From: Magnetococcales bacterium
GTDB lineage: Bacteria > Pseudomonadota > Magnetococcia > Magnetococcales > JADFYX01
Reading direction: 5' to 3'
Length of the DNA stretch: 49,833 nt
Assembly: GCA_015232365.1 (NCBI GenBank)
Contig: JADFZU010000017.1
Span: 1-49,833 of the forward strand
The notes beneath the pieces were generated by a model, which saw only the letters and a program-made list of their open reading frames with translations, had not been told where the DNA came from and ran no database searches. The position numbers and the translations under genes were made by a program. Positions 1-7,821 of the stretch are shown here, piece after piece. Every line of letters starts with the position of its first letter. Positions within the stretch are counted from its first letter, which is position 1.

Positions 1-159
1 AAGCTTCGGAGTTGGGAAATCCAATCTTTCCGGACCTACCTTGTTCGCATGGCTGGAAAATTATTGACTGGAAATAAGCAGCTAAGGATAAAAACACCAA
101 AAAATCATCTCTACAAGAATGAGTGGAATAATTGGGTGGCTGTGGGACTGGGCTTGTAG
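1..159 (+). mobile_element. 3' end of a transposase-like gene, cut by the window edge
   Basis: Frame 1 is open from the first base to a TAG at 157-159 and gives 52 residues. The segment contains 'FRTYLVRMAGKLLTGNKQLR' followed by a basic tail. This basic C-terminal helix pattern (arginine-rich, aliphatic, then RQLRL-like) resembles the last 40-50 residues of DDE transposases of the IS4/IS1380 type. Only the C-terminus is visible, so no DDE residue can be checked, and I could not identify a terminal inverted repeat in the bases after the stop. It could also be the end of an unrelated gene. The call rests on a short resemblance. Confidence 0.45.
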
Positions 160-390
160 TTCTAGACCAGTTCTGCAAAACGATATGTGAGATCAAAGAG
201 CCGTTCGACAACAAACGGTCAGGTTTCTGTGTTGAAAATATGGAAATTTGAACAAAAAAAGCCATATAGAGCAGACCTCTATTCAGAAACAGCCTTTCTG
301 TACAATGTTCAGGATGGTCATTCGCAGAAAAAGGGTTCTGGTGATGCTGATTTCAGAGAATTTCAGCCACACCAGCGATACTTGCAGGAT
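160..390. other. non-coding stretch between transposase end and small membrane protein
   Basis: A plus-strand open frame crosses this stretch and the next gene, but its translation looks random (no hydrophobic pattern, no family resemblance) and it is antisense to a convincing membrane protein. I see no RNA gene or strong terminator here. It may hold the end of the insertion element. Confidence 0.4.
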
Positions 391-687
391 TTAGGTAAAA
401 ATATGTACCGAGCCATAAAAGAGAAACAGCAAACCAATTGCGGTGGTGATATAGTGAACAATGGCAATCGGGTCGTTAGGGATGGTTATGCCGGACAAAA
501 ATGGGACAGTAAAGCCGGGTTTATCAATAGTGCAGCCATTTGTTGTACAGAGATACTGTCCAGTGAACAGATTAACCATAGCGTTACCAGCTACTACATT
601 CATCAACCATCCAGCTCCGATAATTTTATAGACAGTCAAAACCGCTATAGTACAAATAATAAAACGTACTTCACGCCAACTAAACAT
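391..687 (-). CDS. small two-helix membrane protein, unknown function
   Basis: A 98-residue protein starting MFSWREVRFIICT. The frame extends further upstream, to 738, but the ATG at 687 has a good ribosome site (GGAG five bases before it) and the longer form would almost touch the divergent gene at 744, so I choose 687. Two membrane segments are visible, one near residues 8-35 and one at the C-terminus. Between them lies a hydrophilic loop with two cysteines spaced as CTTNGC and a following KPG, which could form a disulfide or hold a ligand on the outer face. I do not recognise the family. The neighbour on the other strand is also a membrane protein, and both are close to a haem-type sensor gene, which only hints at a redox or respiratory context. 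Confidence 0.6.
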   Translation of the reverse strand: MFSWREVRFIICTIAVLTVYKIIGAGWLMNVVAGNAMVNLFTGQYLCTTNGCTIDKPGFTVPFLSGITIPNDPIAIVHYITTAIGLLFLFYGSVHIFT

Positions 688-743
688 AATATCTCCACTG
701 CTAAATAATGAAAAAACCAAGCTAAATGAGTGATGCATAAACC

Positions 744-1313
744 GTGACCATTATTGTTAACATATTTGTTCTGATAATTCTCAGTATTATGCTGTTTACC
801 ATCTCTCATCAAGGTTTGGTAGATCTTGAGAAGGGTTTGAGTGGCACGATTTTTTTTACCTCAATCATCGTTATCTATCTGATAGCGATCTTTCGTATGA
901 TCCTCAACAATATTGCTGCTGGCAAAGATCATGATAGCATTAAGGATTTTTTTTCTGAGAGCTGGCAGACCACCTTTCGCGGCAAACCTGACCTGAGGGT
1001 GAAAGCTGTTTCCTGGCTTGGCACAATCTGCTGGGGTCTTGTTATAACAACTTTAGCCTCCATCAAAGAGGCCGCAAAAACAACAGATACATCCAATATT
1101 CCAGCAGAAGATCTCCCCCTCTCCGCACTAGAGATCACCTGGGACTCAACATGGACTACCTACGCCTATGTTTTAACCATGTTGATAACCTTTGCCTCTG
1201 CAGCAGGATTGATTCTTAAAAGCAAACGCAACCAAAGAAAGACCGATCGTTACCCACTTAGTTTAATCACCATGTTTATATTTTCTATTATTAGCCTGAT
1301 CTATTTTTATTAA
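744..1313 (+). CDS. four-helix membrane protein, unknown function
   Basis: 189 residues if the GTG at 744 is used. The ATG at 789 (residue 16) is an alternative, and neither has a strong ribosome site. Hydrophobic segments are visible at about residues 3-20, 32-54, 90-106, 138-160 and near the C-terminus (172-188), with a charged cytoplasmic-looking loop between the second and third. No enzyme or transporter motif is recognisable. The gene is divergent from the small membrane protein at 391-687 and is followed in the same direction, 72 bases later, by the Tll0287-like sensor. The codon bias is AT-rich, like the rest of the first 2.2 kb and unlike the his/trp region. Confidence 0.6.
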   Translation: MTIIVNIFVLIILSIMLFTISHQGLVDLEKGLSGTIFFTSIIVIYLIAIFRMILNNIAAGKDHDSIKDFFSESWQTTFRGKPDLRVKAVSWLGTICWGLVITTLASIKEAAKTTDTSNIPAEDLPLSALEITWDSTWTTYAYVLTMLITFASAAGLILKSKRNQRKTDRYPLSLITMFIFSIISLIYFY

Positions 1314-1385
1314 TTTTGAGAATCTAGAGACTCAACTGTTCAATCCTGTTATCATCCCAATTTTACTAAAATAGGAAATTTGATA

Positions 1386-2180
1386 ATGTCAAAAATTGTA
1401 GAAAAAAATCTGATAATCAAGATGATTTCAGTATCAATAATAATTCTACTTGTGAGTTATTCTGTCCTTTTTTTTCTTATTAAAGGCGTGGTTGAGCAAG
1501 AGTCGAAAAAAAGCATGGTTCAAAAAGCCCGGGCACTTACATTTCAGATTGAACATGTTCGCCACTATATATCAGATATGGTTGCCGACAATGTATTTGA
1601 TCCCGGACTTCTAAAGGAGGCACAAAAATATATAAAAAGAAAAAATGCCACCACCAAAGAGGAGATAATCAAAATAGCCCGGTTGACCAGATTCTACCGG
1701 ACCATTCCAATAGTATCTAGCTGGACCGTCGGCCAGGGAAAATCACCTGACTCACTACACCAGTTTAGAGTTGTCCGTATCAATGCTAGAAACATAAAAA
1801 ATGAAGCCTCGCCACTTGAAAAAGAGATGCTAGAGCTAATGGCAGAGAAAGATCTGGGCGAATATTGGCAAATTGATGAAGAGAACAACTCTCTACGCTA
1901 CATGAAAGCCATCATATTAAAAAAGGAGTGCCTTACCTGCCATGGCACAGTTGAAGATTATCCTCAAGGCAATGGTTACGATCCATTAGGAATAAAAATG
2001 GAGGGCTGGAAGGCAGGTGAACAGCGAGGGGCTTTTGAGGTAATTTCCGACCTTAAACCACTTCAAGAAACCGTCCGAAAGGTCCAGTATGACTTGATAG
2101 GCATAGGGGTATTGATGGTGCTGATCCTGGTTTTTTCAGTACCAGTATGGTACAGAGTGTTGCGATCTGATAGAGAGTAA
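1386..2180 (+). CDS. Tll0287-like (DUF3365) membrane sensor with a CxxCH haem motif
   Basis: 264 residues from the ATG at 1386, which has AGGAA eight bases upstream; the TTG at 1380 is less likely. The layout is an N-terminal membrane helix (about residues 10-32), a periplasmic domain, and a second helix near the C-terminus (about 235-257) with a short basic tail. The extracytoplasmic domain carries CLTCH at residues 182-186, the c-type haem attachment motif, followed by G-x5-YPQGNGYDPLG, and it matches the Tll0287-like family found in front of HAMP, GGDEF or kinase modules. Here no output domain is fused. A stand-alone form would need a partner or act as a small cytochrome. The diguanylate cyclase at 28538-30406 has the same type of domain. 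Confidence 0.75.
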   Translation: MSKIVEKNLIIKMISVSIIILLVSYSVLFFLIKGVVEQESKKSMVQKARALTFQIEHVRHYISDMVADNVFDPGLLKEAQKYIKRKNATTKEEIIKIARLTRFYRTIPIVSSWTVGQGKSPDSLHQFRVVRINARNIKNEASPLEKEMLELMAEKDLGEYWQIDEENNSLRYMKAIILKKECLTCHGTVEDYPQGNGYDPLGIKMEGWKAGEQRGAFEVISDLKPLQETVRKVQYDLIGIGVLMVLILVFSVPVWYRVLRSDRE

Positions 2181-2273
2181 ACATGCCACTGATTTTAACC
2201 GGGATTCGACAGCTTGAAGAGCGGAGATGCGGCACTCTTTTGACCAATCTTAACTAACTGATTTTTTTTACGA

Positions 2274-3905
2274 TCAAGCAGAAAGGTCCAGTGCCGCAGA
2301 TAGCAATCTTTTGGTATAAGGATGTTTTGGGGCATTAAAAAGCTCTTTGGTGGGGCCGTGTTCTACAACTACCCCCTGCCACATTACCATCACCTCATGG
2401 GAGAGAGCCCTGACCACCCTTAGATCGTGGGAGATAAACATAAAGGCCAAACCGTGACGGCTCTGCAACTGCCGTAACAGCTTCAATACCTGAGCCTGAA
2501 CTGAAAGATCCAAGGCACTGGTCGGTTCGTCAAGAATCAGAAGATCAGGTTGCAAAATCATCGCCCTGGCAATAGCAATCCGTTGCCTCTGCCCGCCAGA
2601 GAACTGGTGGGGGTATCGGCCTATAATATCTCTGGATAATCCAACCTCATCCAGAGAGTTCTCGACCCTGGCTACCCTGGCAGCCTCATCACTCTCTATG
2701 TTATGGATCAACAACCCCTCGGCTAAAATCTGCCCGATGGTCAACCTTGGAGAAAGAGAGGAAAAAGGATCTTGGAAAACTACCTGAATTCGTCGCCTTA
2801 GATGACGCATATCAGAACGGGTTTCATTGAGCAGAGAGTGACCAGCAAACTTGATATCCCCATCTCCCCGATTCAGACGCAAAATCACCTCGCCCAATGT
2901 GGTTTTGCCGCTGCCCGACTCTCCCACTACCCCAAGAGTCTCACCACGACGGATGGTAAGATTTACTCCATCAACAGCTTTTACATAGCCAACCGTCCTC
3001 TTGAACAGCCCCTTTTTTATGGGAAAATGGCAGCGAATATTCTCCGCCGACAAAACCACCTCTGCACCTTCAACCCGCTCCGGGGAGTTGCTATCCGGCA
3101 GACTAGCCAGCAAGGTTTTTGTGTAGATATGTTGGGGAGATTTAAACAGCTCATCAACCTGTCCAGACTCGACAATCTCCCCCTGCCGCATCACACAGAC
3201 CCTATCGGCAGCTTTACGAACCATGGGTAGATCATGGGTAATAAGCAACATCGCCATACCCAACTCATCTTTCAACTGGGTTAAAAGAGTTAAAATCTGG
3301 GCCTGAATTGTGACATCCAGGGCGGTGGTTGGTTCGTCAGCAATCAGTAGATCCGGGCGGCGTGCCAGAGCCATGGCAATCATCACTCTCTGCCTCTGTC
3401 CGCCAGAGAGTTGGTGGGGAAAGCTATACAGACGCTGCTCAGGGTTTTGAATACCGGTCTTCTCCAGAAGCTCAATTGCCCTCTTTCGAAGTTTTTTTCG
3501 GTCTGAGCGGTCTTCGGCTGAAAAATTTTCTGCCAGTTGGCGAAATATGGGATATACCGGATTCAGGGCAGTCATCGGCTCTTGAAAAATTAGAGCCACC
3601 CGGTCACCTCTGATCGCCTGCATCTCAAGAGGTGACAACCCCATGAGATTACGCCCCATAAACTCCATTTTTCCTGCCGACACTTGAGCTGACGGCGGTA
3701 GAAGAGCCAGCAGAGACATCGCGGCAACCGTCTTGCCGCTACCAGACTCGCCCACCAATGCCAGTGTCTCGCCACGATTGATGGCAAAAGATATGTTGGC
3801 AACAGCCGGAACCGAATCCTTCTGACCAAACTCTGTCCCGACTCCCGGAAAGCTAATAGCCAGATTTTCGACTGTTAGCAGTGGAGTGTTGGACACCCCG
3901 CTCAC
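2274..3905 (-). CDS. yejF: YejF-type dipeptide/oligopeptide ABC transporter, double ATP-binding protein
   Basis: 543 residues with two full ABC ATPase units in one chain, the arrangement of YejF. In E. coli YejF powers uptake of microcin C and other peptides through the YejABEF system. The first unit has the Walker A GESGSGKT at residues 52-59, the signature LSGGQRQRV and Walker B LLIADEP. The second has [19 protein letters not shown] and LLILDEP. Each half ends with the oligopeptide-transporter C-terminal extension ('KHPYTKRLL' type), including 'QHIYTKTLL' in the first half. It overlaps yejE by four bases (ATGA), so the two are translationally coupled. The protein is cytoplasmic, on the inner face of the membrane. 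Confidence 0.92.
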   Translation of the reverse strand: MSGVSNTPLLTVENLAISFPGVGTEFGQKDSVPAVANISFAINRGETLALVGESGSGKTVAAMSLLALLPPSAQVSAGKMEFMGRNLMGLSPLEMQAIRGDRVALIFQEPMTALNPVYPIFRQLAENFSAEDRSDRKKLRKRAIELLEKTGIQNPEQRLYSFPHQLSGGQRQRVMIAMALARRPDLLIADEPTTALDVTIQAQILTLLTQLKDELGMAMLLITHDLPMVRKAADRVCVMRQGEIVESGQVDELFKSPQHIYTKTLLASLPDSNSPERVEGAEVVLSAENIRCHFPIKKGLFKRTVGYVKAVDGVNLTIRRGETLGVVGESGSGKTTLGEVILRLNRGDGDIKFAGHSLLNETRSDMRHLRRRIQVVFQDPFSSLSPRLTIGQILAEGLLIHNIESDEAARVARVENSLDEVGLSRDIIGRYPHQFSGGQRQRIAIARAMILQPDLLILDEPTSALDLSVQAQVLKLLRQLQSRHGLAFMFISHDLRVVRALSHEVMVMWQGVVVEHGPTKELFNAPKHPYTKRLLSAALDLSA

Positions 3906-4990
3906 TCTTGGCGCGGGTCCATGGCATCCCGCAAAGCTTCACCGATAAAGTTAAGTAACAGCAGCATGATCACCAAGACCAAAAATGCCGACAATGAGAG
4001 CCACCAAGCATCAATATTGGCCTTACCCTGTCGCAACAACTCTCCTAAACTTGGAGTAGATGGCGGCACACCCAAACCGAGAAAATCCAGACTGGTAAGA
4101 GCCAGAATAGCCCCGGAAATACGGAACGGCAAAAAGGTAATTACCGGTGTCAAAGCGTTGGGCAGAAGGTGGCGAAACATAATCACCCGGTCTGTGGCTC
4201 CCATAGCTCTTGCAGCTTTAACATAAACCATGGTTCTGGCACGAAGAAACTCGGCCCTAACATAGTCCGATAGCCCCATCCAGCCAAATAGGGATAGCAG
4301 TATAAGCAGTAGCAGAACGCTGGGGTTAAACAGGCTGGCAAAAATAATCAGCAGGTACAACTCCGGCATACTGCCCCATATTTCAATAAAACGTTGAAAA
4401 AATAGATCGGTCTTACCGCCAAAATATCCCTGAACAGCCCCTGCCAAAACGCCAAGAACTACACCAACCACCGTCAATGAAAGTGCAAAAAGTACTGAAA
4501 GGCGAAAGCCATAAATCAGACGGGCCAGAACATCCCTGGCCCTATCGTCGGTGCCAAAAAAGTTAACTCCATCAGGTGGAGATGGGGCTGGGTGTGATAG
4601 CTCGGTATTGATAGAGTCATAACTGTGGGGGTTGGGTGGAAAGAGCAGCCAATTGCCGTTTGACTGCAAAATATCTTTTAAATACGGATCTTTATAATCA
4701 GCCTCAGTCTCAAAATCACCACCAAACGTGGTCTCAGGGTAGTTGACCAAAAGGGGAAAATAGAGTGCACCGTTATAGGACACCACTATGGGTTTATCAT
4801 TGGAGATCAGCTCTGCCCCTAGAGAGAGCAGCATCAGTATAGTGAAAATCCATAGGGAGACCATACCCCTGCGATGGGAGCAGAACCGTCGCCAACGTCG
4901 CTGAGCAATTGGAGAAAACTGCACTATTATAATCCCCAAAATAGTGACAAAGATTAACAGGGTAAACCAGAACATAGTACCAAAATTCAA
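3902..4990 (-). CDS. yejE: YejE-type peptide ABC transporter permease
   Basis: 362 residues, close in sequence to E. coli YejE over its length: the 'SLWIF' first core helix, 'ELISNDKP', the 'FGTDDRARDVLARLIYGFRLSVLFAL' region (given in part), the permease EAA loop 'AARAMGATDRVIMFRHLLPNAL' region, and 'LDFLGLGVPPSTPSLGELL'. About six membrane helices. It differs from E. coli YejE in having an extra N-terminal hydrophobic stretch (residues 5-26). The partner permease YejB and binding protein YejA, normally just upstream, are not present: upstream of 4990 lie 416 non-coding bases and then a kinase on the other strand. They may be elsewhere in the genome or lost. Confidence 0.9.
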   Translation of the reverse strand: MNFGTMFWFTLLIFVTILGIIIVQFSPIAQRRWRRFCSHRRGMVSLWIFTILMLLSLGAELISNDKPIVVSYNGALYFPLLVNYPETTFGGDFETEADYKDPYLKDILQSNGNWLLFPPNPHSYDSINTELSHPAPSPPDGVNFFGTDDRARDVLARLIYGFRLSVLFALSLTVVGVVLGVLAGAVQGYFGGKTDLFFQRFIEIWGSMPELYLLIIFASLFNPSVLLLLILLSLFGWMGLSDYVRAEFLRARTMVYVKAARAMGATDRVIMFRHLLPNALTPVITFLPFRISGAILALTSLDFLGLGVPPSTPSLGELLRQGKANIDAWWLSLSAFLVLVIMLLLLNFIGEALRDAMDPRQE

Positions 4991-5406
4991 CAGTTATGGG
5001 AAGAGATCCTGGCTAGATGAGTGTTTCTTCTATTTTATACCAGCAAAACAAATTACCGTTTATGGCCTTGTTATTGCAATACAGCAGTTTTCTATCTCCA
5101 TTTATGGTAAATGTTATAAATACGGAAAAACCTTGTGGCCCAACTCATTCTCTCAGCAATTATACCATGTTTTGTCTTTGGACCAGCAGCACTCTCCATA
5201 GGCTTAAAACGTACTAGAACGGTGATAAAACCATTGCCAGACAGCCAAAACCCTATTAAGTTGGTGCAGAGAAAAATGTCTGGTTACTTATCCTGTTGTT
5301 AGTACAAATGTTCAATAGCCGTTTCAAGGTATTCTGAAGCAGCGTTTATACAGAAATCTATCTGTTTAACAACTGAATATAGTTTTAATGAGGCTCTCAA
5401 ACCACC
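4991..5406. other. intergenic region between divergent yejEF and kinase genes
   Basis: 416 bases, AT-rich. Short open frames on the plus strand translate to sequences with no family resemblance. The region must hold the promoters of yejEF (minus) and of the kinase (plus). I did not find a convincing operator, riboswitch or RNA gene, and no remnant of yejA or yejB. Confidence 0.5.
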
Positions 5407-7731
5407 ATGAGCGACCTTCTGTTTGAGAGTACAAATCTAGTCGTAATTCTAGGTGCGTTTATATTTGTACTCCATGCCAGTACCAAACTCAGTAAAGAGC
5501 AGCATCGGGGCTTTCCTTTTGTTATCAGTGGCTTCTGCTTTCTCATTCTAGGCCACATTCTAGATATACTTGATGAATTCCAACAGTTCCAAAATTTAGG
5601 TATATGGGAAGAGGCGGTCGGCATTGCCCCTGGATACCTCCTATTAACCATTGGTTTCTACCTCTGGTTTCCAGAGATAATACGGCTTACAAAAACTGAA
5701 GAAAAACTGCGAAAAGTCAATGATGCATTAGCACATCGAATGGAAGAGCGCAGACAAGCCATGGTTGAACTGGCAAAAGCCAGGGATCTAGCAGAAGAGG
5801 CCAATCGATCCAAGAACTCTTTTTTAGCAACTGTCAGCCATGAAATCCGCACCCCCATGAATATTGTCTTGGGAATGCACGAGCTATTAAAAGATGCTGA
5901 TCTCAGGCCTAAATACCAAGAGTATCTTCACCTCTCTACTTCGGCAGGCAAGCGCCTCCTTTTTTTGATCAACGACCTCCTGGACTTTGCCCAGATCGAC
6001 CAGGGCAAATTTACCCTGGAACACAGGGACTTTAATCTAAGACTTTTAATGGATGAAGTCACAATGATTCTCTCTCCTCTGGCTAGTGCCAAAGGAATAG
6101 AGTTGACCGCCCATATATCCAGCCATATACCCACCAGTTTTCGTGGCGATCAAAACCGTCTTGGGCAGATTTTTACTAATCTTATTGCCAATGCTATAAA
6201 GTTTACTCCACCTGGGGGCAGTATTGATATCCATGGCGGTCCGATTACCAGAAAGGACAACAAAACTGAGTTTCTATTTGAAATCCGTGATACTGGCATC
6301 GGTATACCAGAGGATAAAAGGTCAGCTATTTTCGACCGCTTTACCCAAGTTGACGAATCAACATCAAGAAATCATGAGGGCACAGGTTTAGGACTGGCAA
6401 TCGCCAAACATCTAGTAGAGATGATGGGGGGAAATATAGGCATAGACAACAACCTCAACTCTGCAACAGGTTGCACGTTTTTTTTCAGTATTTGTCTGGA
6501 AAACCGGCCTGAAGATGACAAAATTGATATTAATCATCTACCTCTAGATGGATATGCAATTCATCTTCTTGAGTGTGAAGGTCTGCAACTGACGATGCTT
6601 ACCGACCACCTTGAGAAGTGGGGAGCCAAAATATACACAGATCAAAACCCGGCAGATGAGTCACACCAGTTTGACATTGTTATAGTTAATCATAAACCAG
6701 ATAGTGACAAAGATTTCATCCCTATTAAACATTTAGAAAAGAACGATCAACTACTTATTTTAACAGACCTTCTAGATCAAGCATGGGACCAGGCAGCAGC
6801 AAGTATTGGCTCCGTTACCTGCCTACAAAAGCCGGTTAGTTCAGAGCGACTGCTAACAGCCATTCTTAGTAAAAAAATGGACAGCCACAACTTTGACAGT
6901 TCAAATAAACAGATCCAAAGTGCCCCAGAAGGTTCTATACTTATCGTTGATGATCAGGAAACCAATCTGCTCTTAACCAAAGCCCTTCTAGAAAAAATAG
7001 GTTTCCATGAAAGTGCCATTGATATGGCCGATTCTGGAAAAAAGGCTATAGAGCTAAATAAAGATAAAAAATACCAACTTATTCTTCTCGACTTGAGAAT
7101 GCCAAAGATGGATGGTTTCCAGACTGCTGAAGCAATGTTAAAAGCAGAATGGGTAGGAAAAACCAACGCTCCAAAAATTATCGCATTTACCGGGGATATT
7201 ACCAAAAAAAGCCGGAAAAAATGTATCCAGGCTGGCATGGTTGGCATACTGGCAAAACCTACATCTCTAGCAGATTTACAAGCAGTTATCAAAGAGCACT
7301 TTACCTTTATAATCAGACATGAAGAGCCTGACAACAATCAAGAGGAAGTACCGTCAAATACTCTTATCTCTGCCCTTGACTCAATGGGTCTACCAATAGA
7401 AAACCATCGGGAAGTGGCAGAAGTGTTAGCCGAACAACTACCATCACTCACCAAAAGTCTGGACCTGCACATAACGGCCGAAGATGAAGAGCAGGCCCGT
7501 GCTGTCGCACATGTTTTAAAAGGCTCTATGGCTAATGTTCTTTTCCCATCCCTAAAAGAACCATCAGTCCAGATCCATAAACAGATTCGGAAAAATGAGT
7601 GGTTGCTAGCCAAAAATGAGTTACGCTCATACATGAAGGTTCTTGGCCCGATTATGAACTCTATTAATTACTACCTCAACACAGCACAAGAGTTGGAAAC
7701 AGAAGACAAGCCAACAACAAATGATGGTTGA
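5407..7731 (+). CDS. hybrid sensor histidine kinase with receiver and HPt domains
   Basis: 774 residues. Domains in order: three membrane helices (about 10-25, 36-56 and 74-91) with only short loops and no large sensor; a coiled coil (95-135); HisKA with the H-box SHEIRTP, phospho-His 145; HATPase with N-box 'NLIANAIKF', G1 'DTGIGIP' and G2 'GTGLGLAIA'; a degenerate receiver-like domain (about 385-490); a canonical receiver with DD in 'ILIVDDQ', phospho-acceptor D562 in 'LLDLRMPKMDG' and K in 'LAKP'; and a C-terminal HPt domain with H702 in 'AHVLKGS'. The chain therefore holds a whole phosphorelay except the final response regulator, which is not in the window. No clear ribosome site precedes the ATG. 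Confidence 0.88.
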   Translation: MSDLLFESTNLVVILGAFIFVLHASTKLSKEQHRGFPFVISGFCFLILGHILDILDEFQQFQNLGIWEEAVGIAPGYLLLTIGFYLWFPEIIRLTKTEEKLRKVNDALAHRMEERRQAMVELAKARDLAEEANRSKNSFLATVSHEIRTPMNIVLGMHELLKDADLRPKYQEYLHLSTSAGKRLLFLINDLLDFAQIDQGKFTLEHRDFNLRLLMDEVTMILSPLASAKGIELTAHISSHIPTSFRGDQNRLGQIFTNLIANAIKFTPPGGSIDIHGGPITRKDNKTEFLFEIRDTGIGIPEDKRSAIFDRFTQVDESTSRNHEGTGLGLAIAKHLVEMMGGNIGIDNNLNSATGCTFFFSICLENRPEDDKIDINHLPLDGYAIHLLECEGLQLTMLTDHLEKWGAKIYTDQNPADESHQFDIVIVNHKPDSDKDFIPIKHLEKNDQLLILTDLLDQAWDQAAASIGSVTCLQKPVSSERLLTAILSKKMDSHNFDSSNKQIQSAPEGSILIVDDQETNLLLTKALLEKIGFHESAIDMADSGKKAIELNKDKKYQLILLDLRMPKMDGFQTAEAMLKAEWVGKTNAPKIIAFTGDITKKSRKKCIQAGMVGILAKPTSLADLQAVIKEHFTFIIRHEEPDNNQEEVPSNTLISALDSMGLPIENHREVAEVLAEQLPSLTKSLDLHITAEDEEQARAVAHVLKGSMANVLFPSLKEPSVQIHKQIRKNEWLLAKNELRSYMKVLGPIMNSINYYLNTAQELETEDKPTTNDG

Positions 7732-7742
7732 TTACACATAAA

Positions 7743-7797
7743 ACAGCATAAAAAAAGCTTTACATACTATTTGCATGTAAAGCTTTTTTTATGCTGT
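7743..7797. terminator. bidirectional terminator, perfect 23-bp inverted repeat
   Basis: The left arm at 7743-7765 and right arm at 7775-7797 are exact reverse complements, separated by nine bases. Each arm holds a run of seven A or T, so a transcript from either direction forms a long hairpin with a U-rich side. It lies between the convergent kinase (ends 7731) and cyclase (ends 7822) genes, as expected for a shared terminator. Confidence 0.88.
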
Positions 7798-7821
7798 ACC
7801 AAAAAGGAAAAACCTGGACGG

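Noticed and set aside
187-708. 173-aa plus-strand open frame
   Set aside because: It is antisense to a convincing membrane protein at 391-687, and its translation has no hydrophobic, domain or compositional pattern of a real protein.
2216-2241. terminator after the Tll0287-like gene
   Set aside because: Only a five-base AAGAG/CTCTT stem with poor inner pairing; too weak to list.
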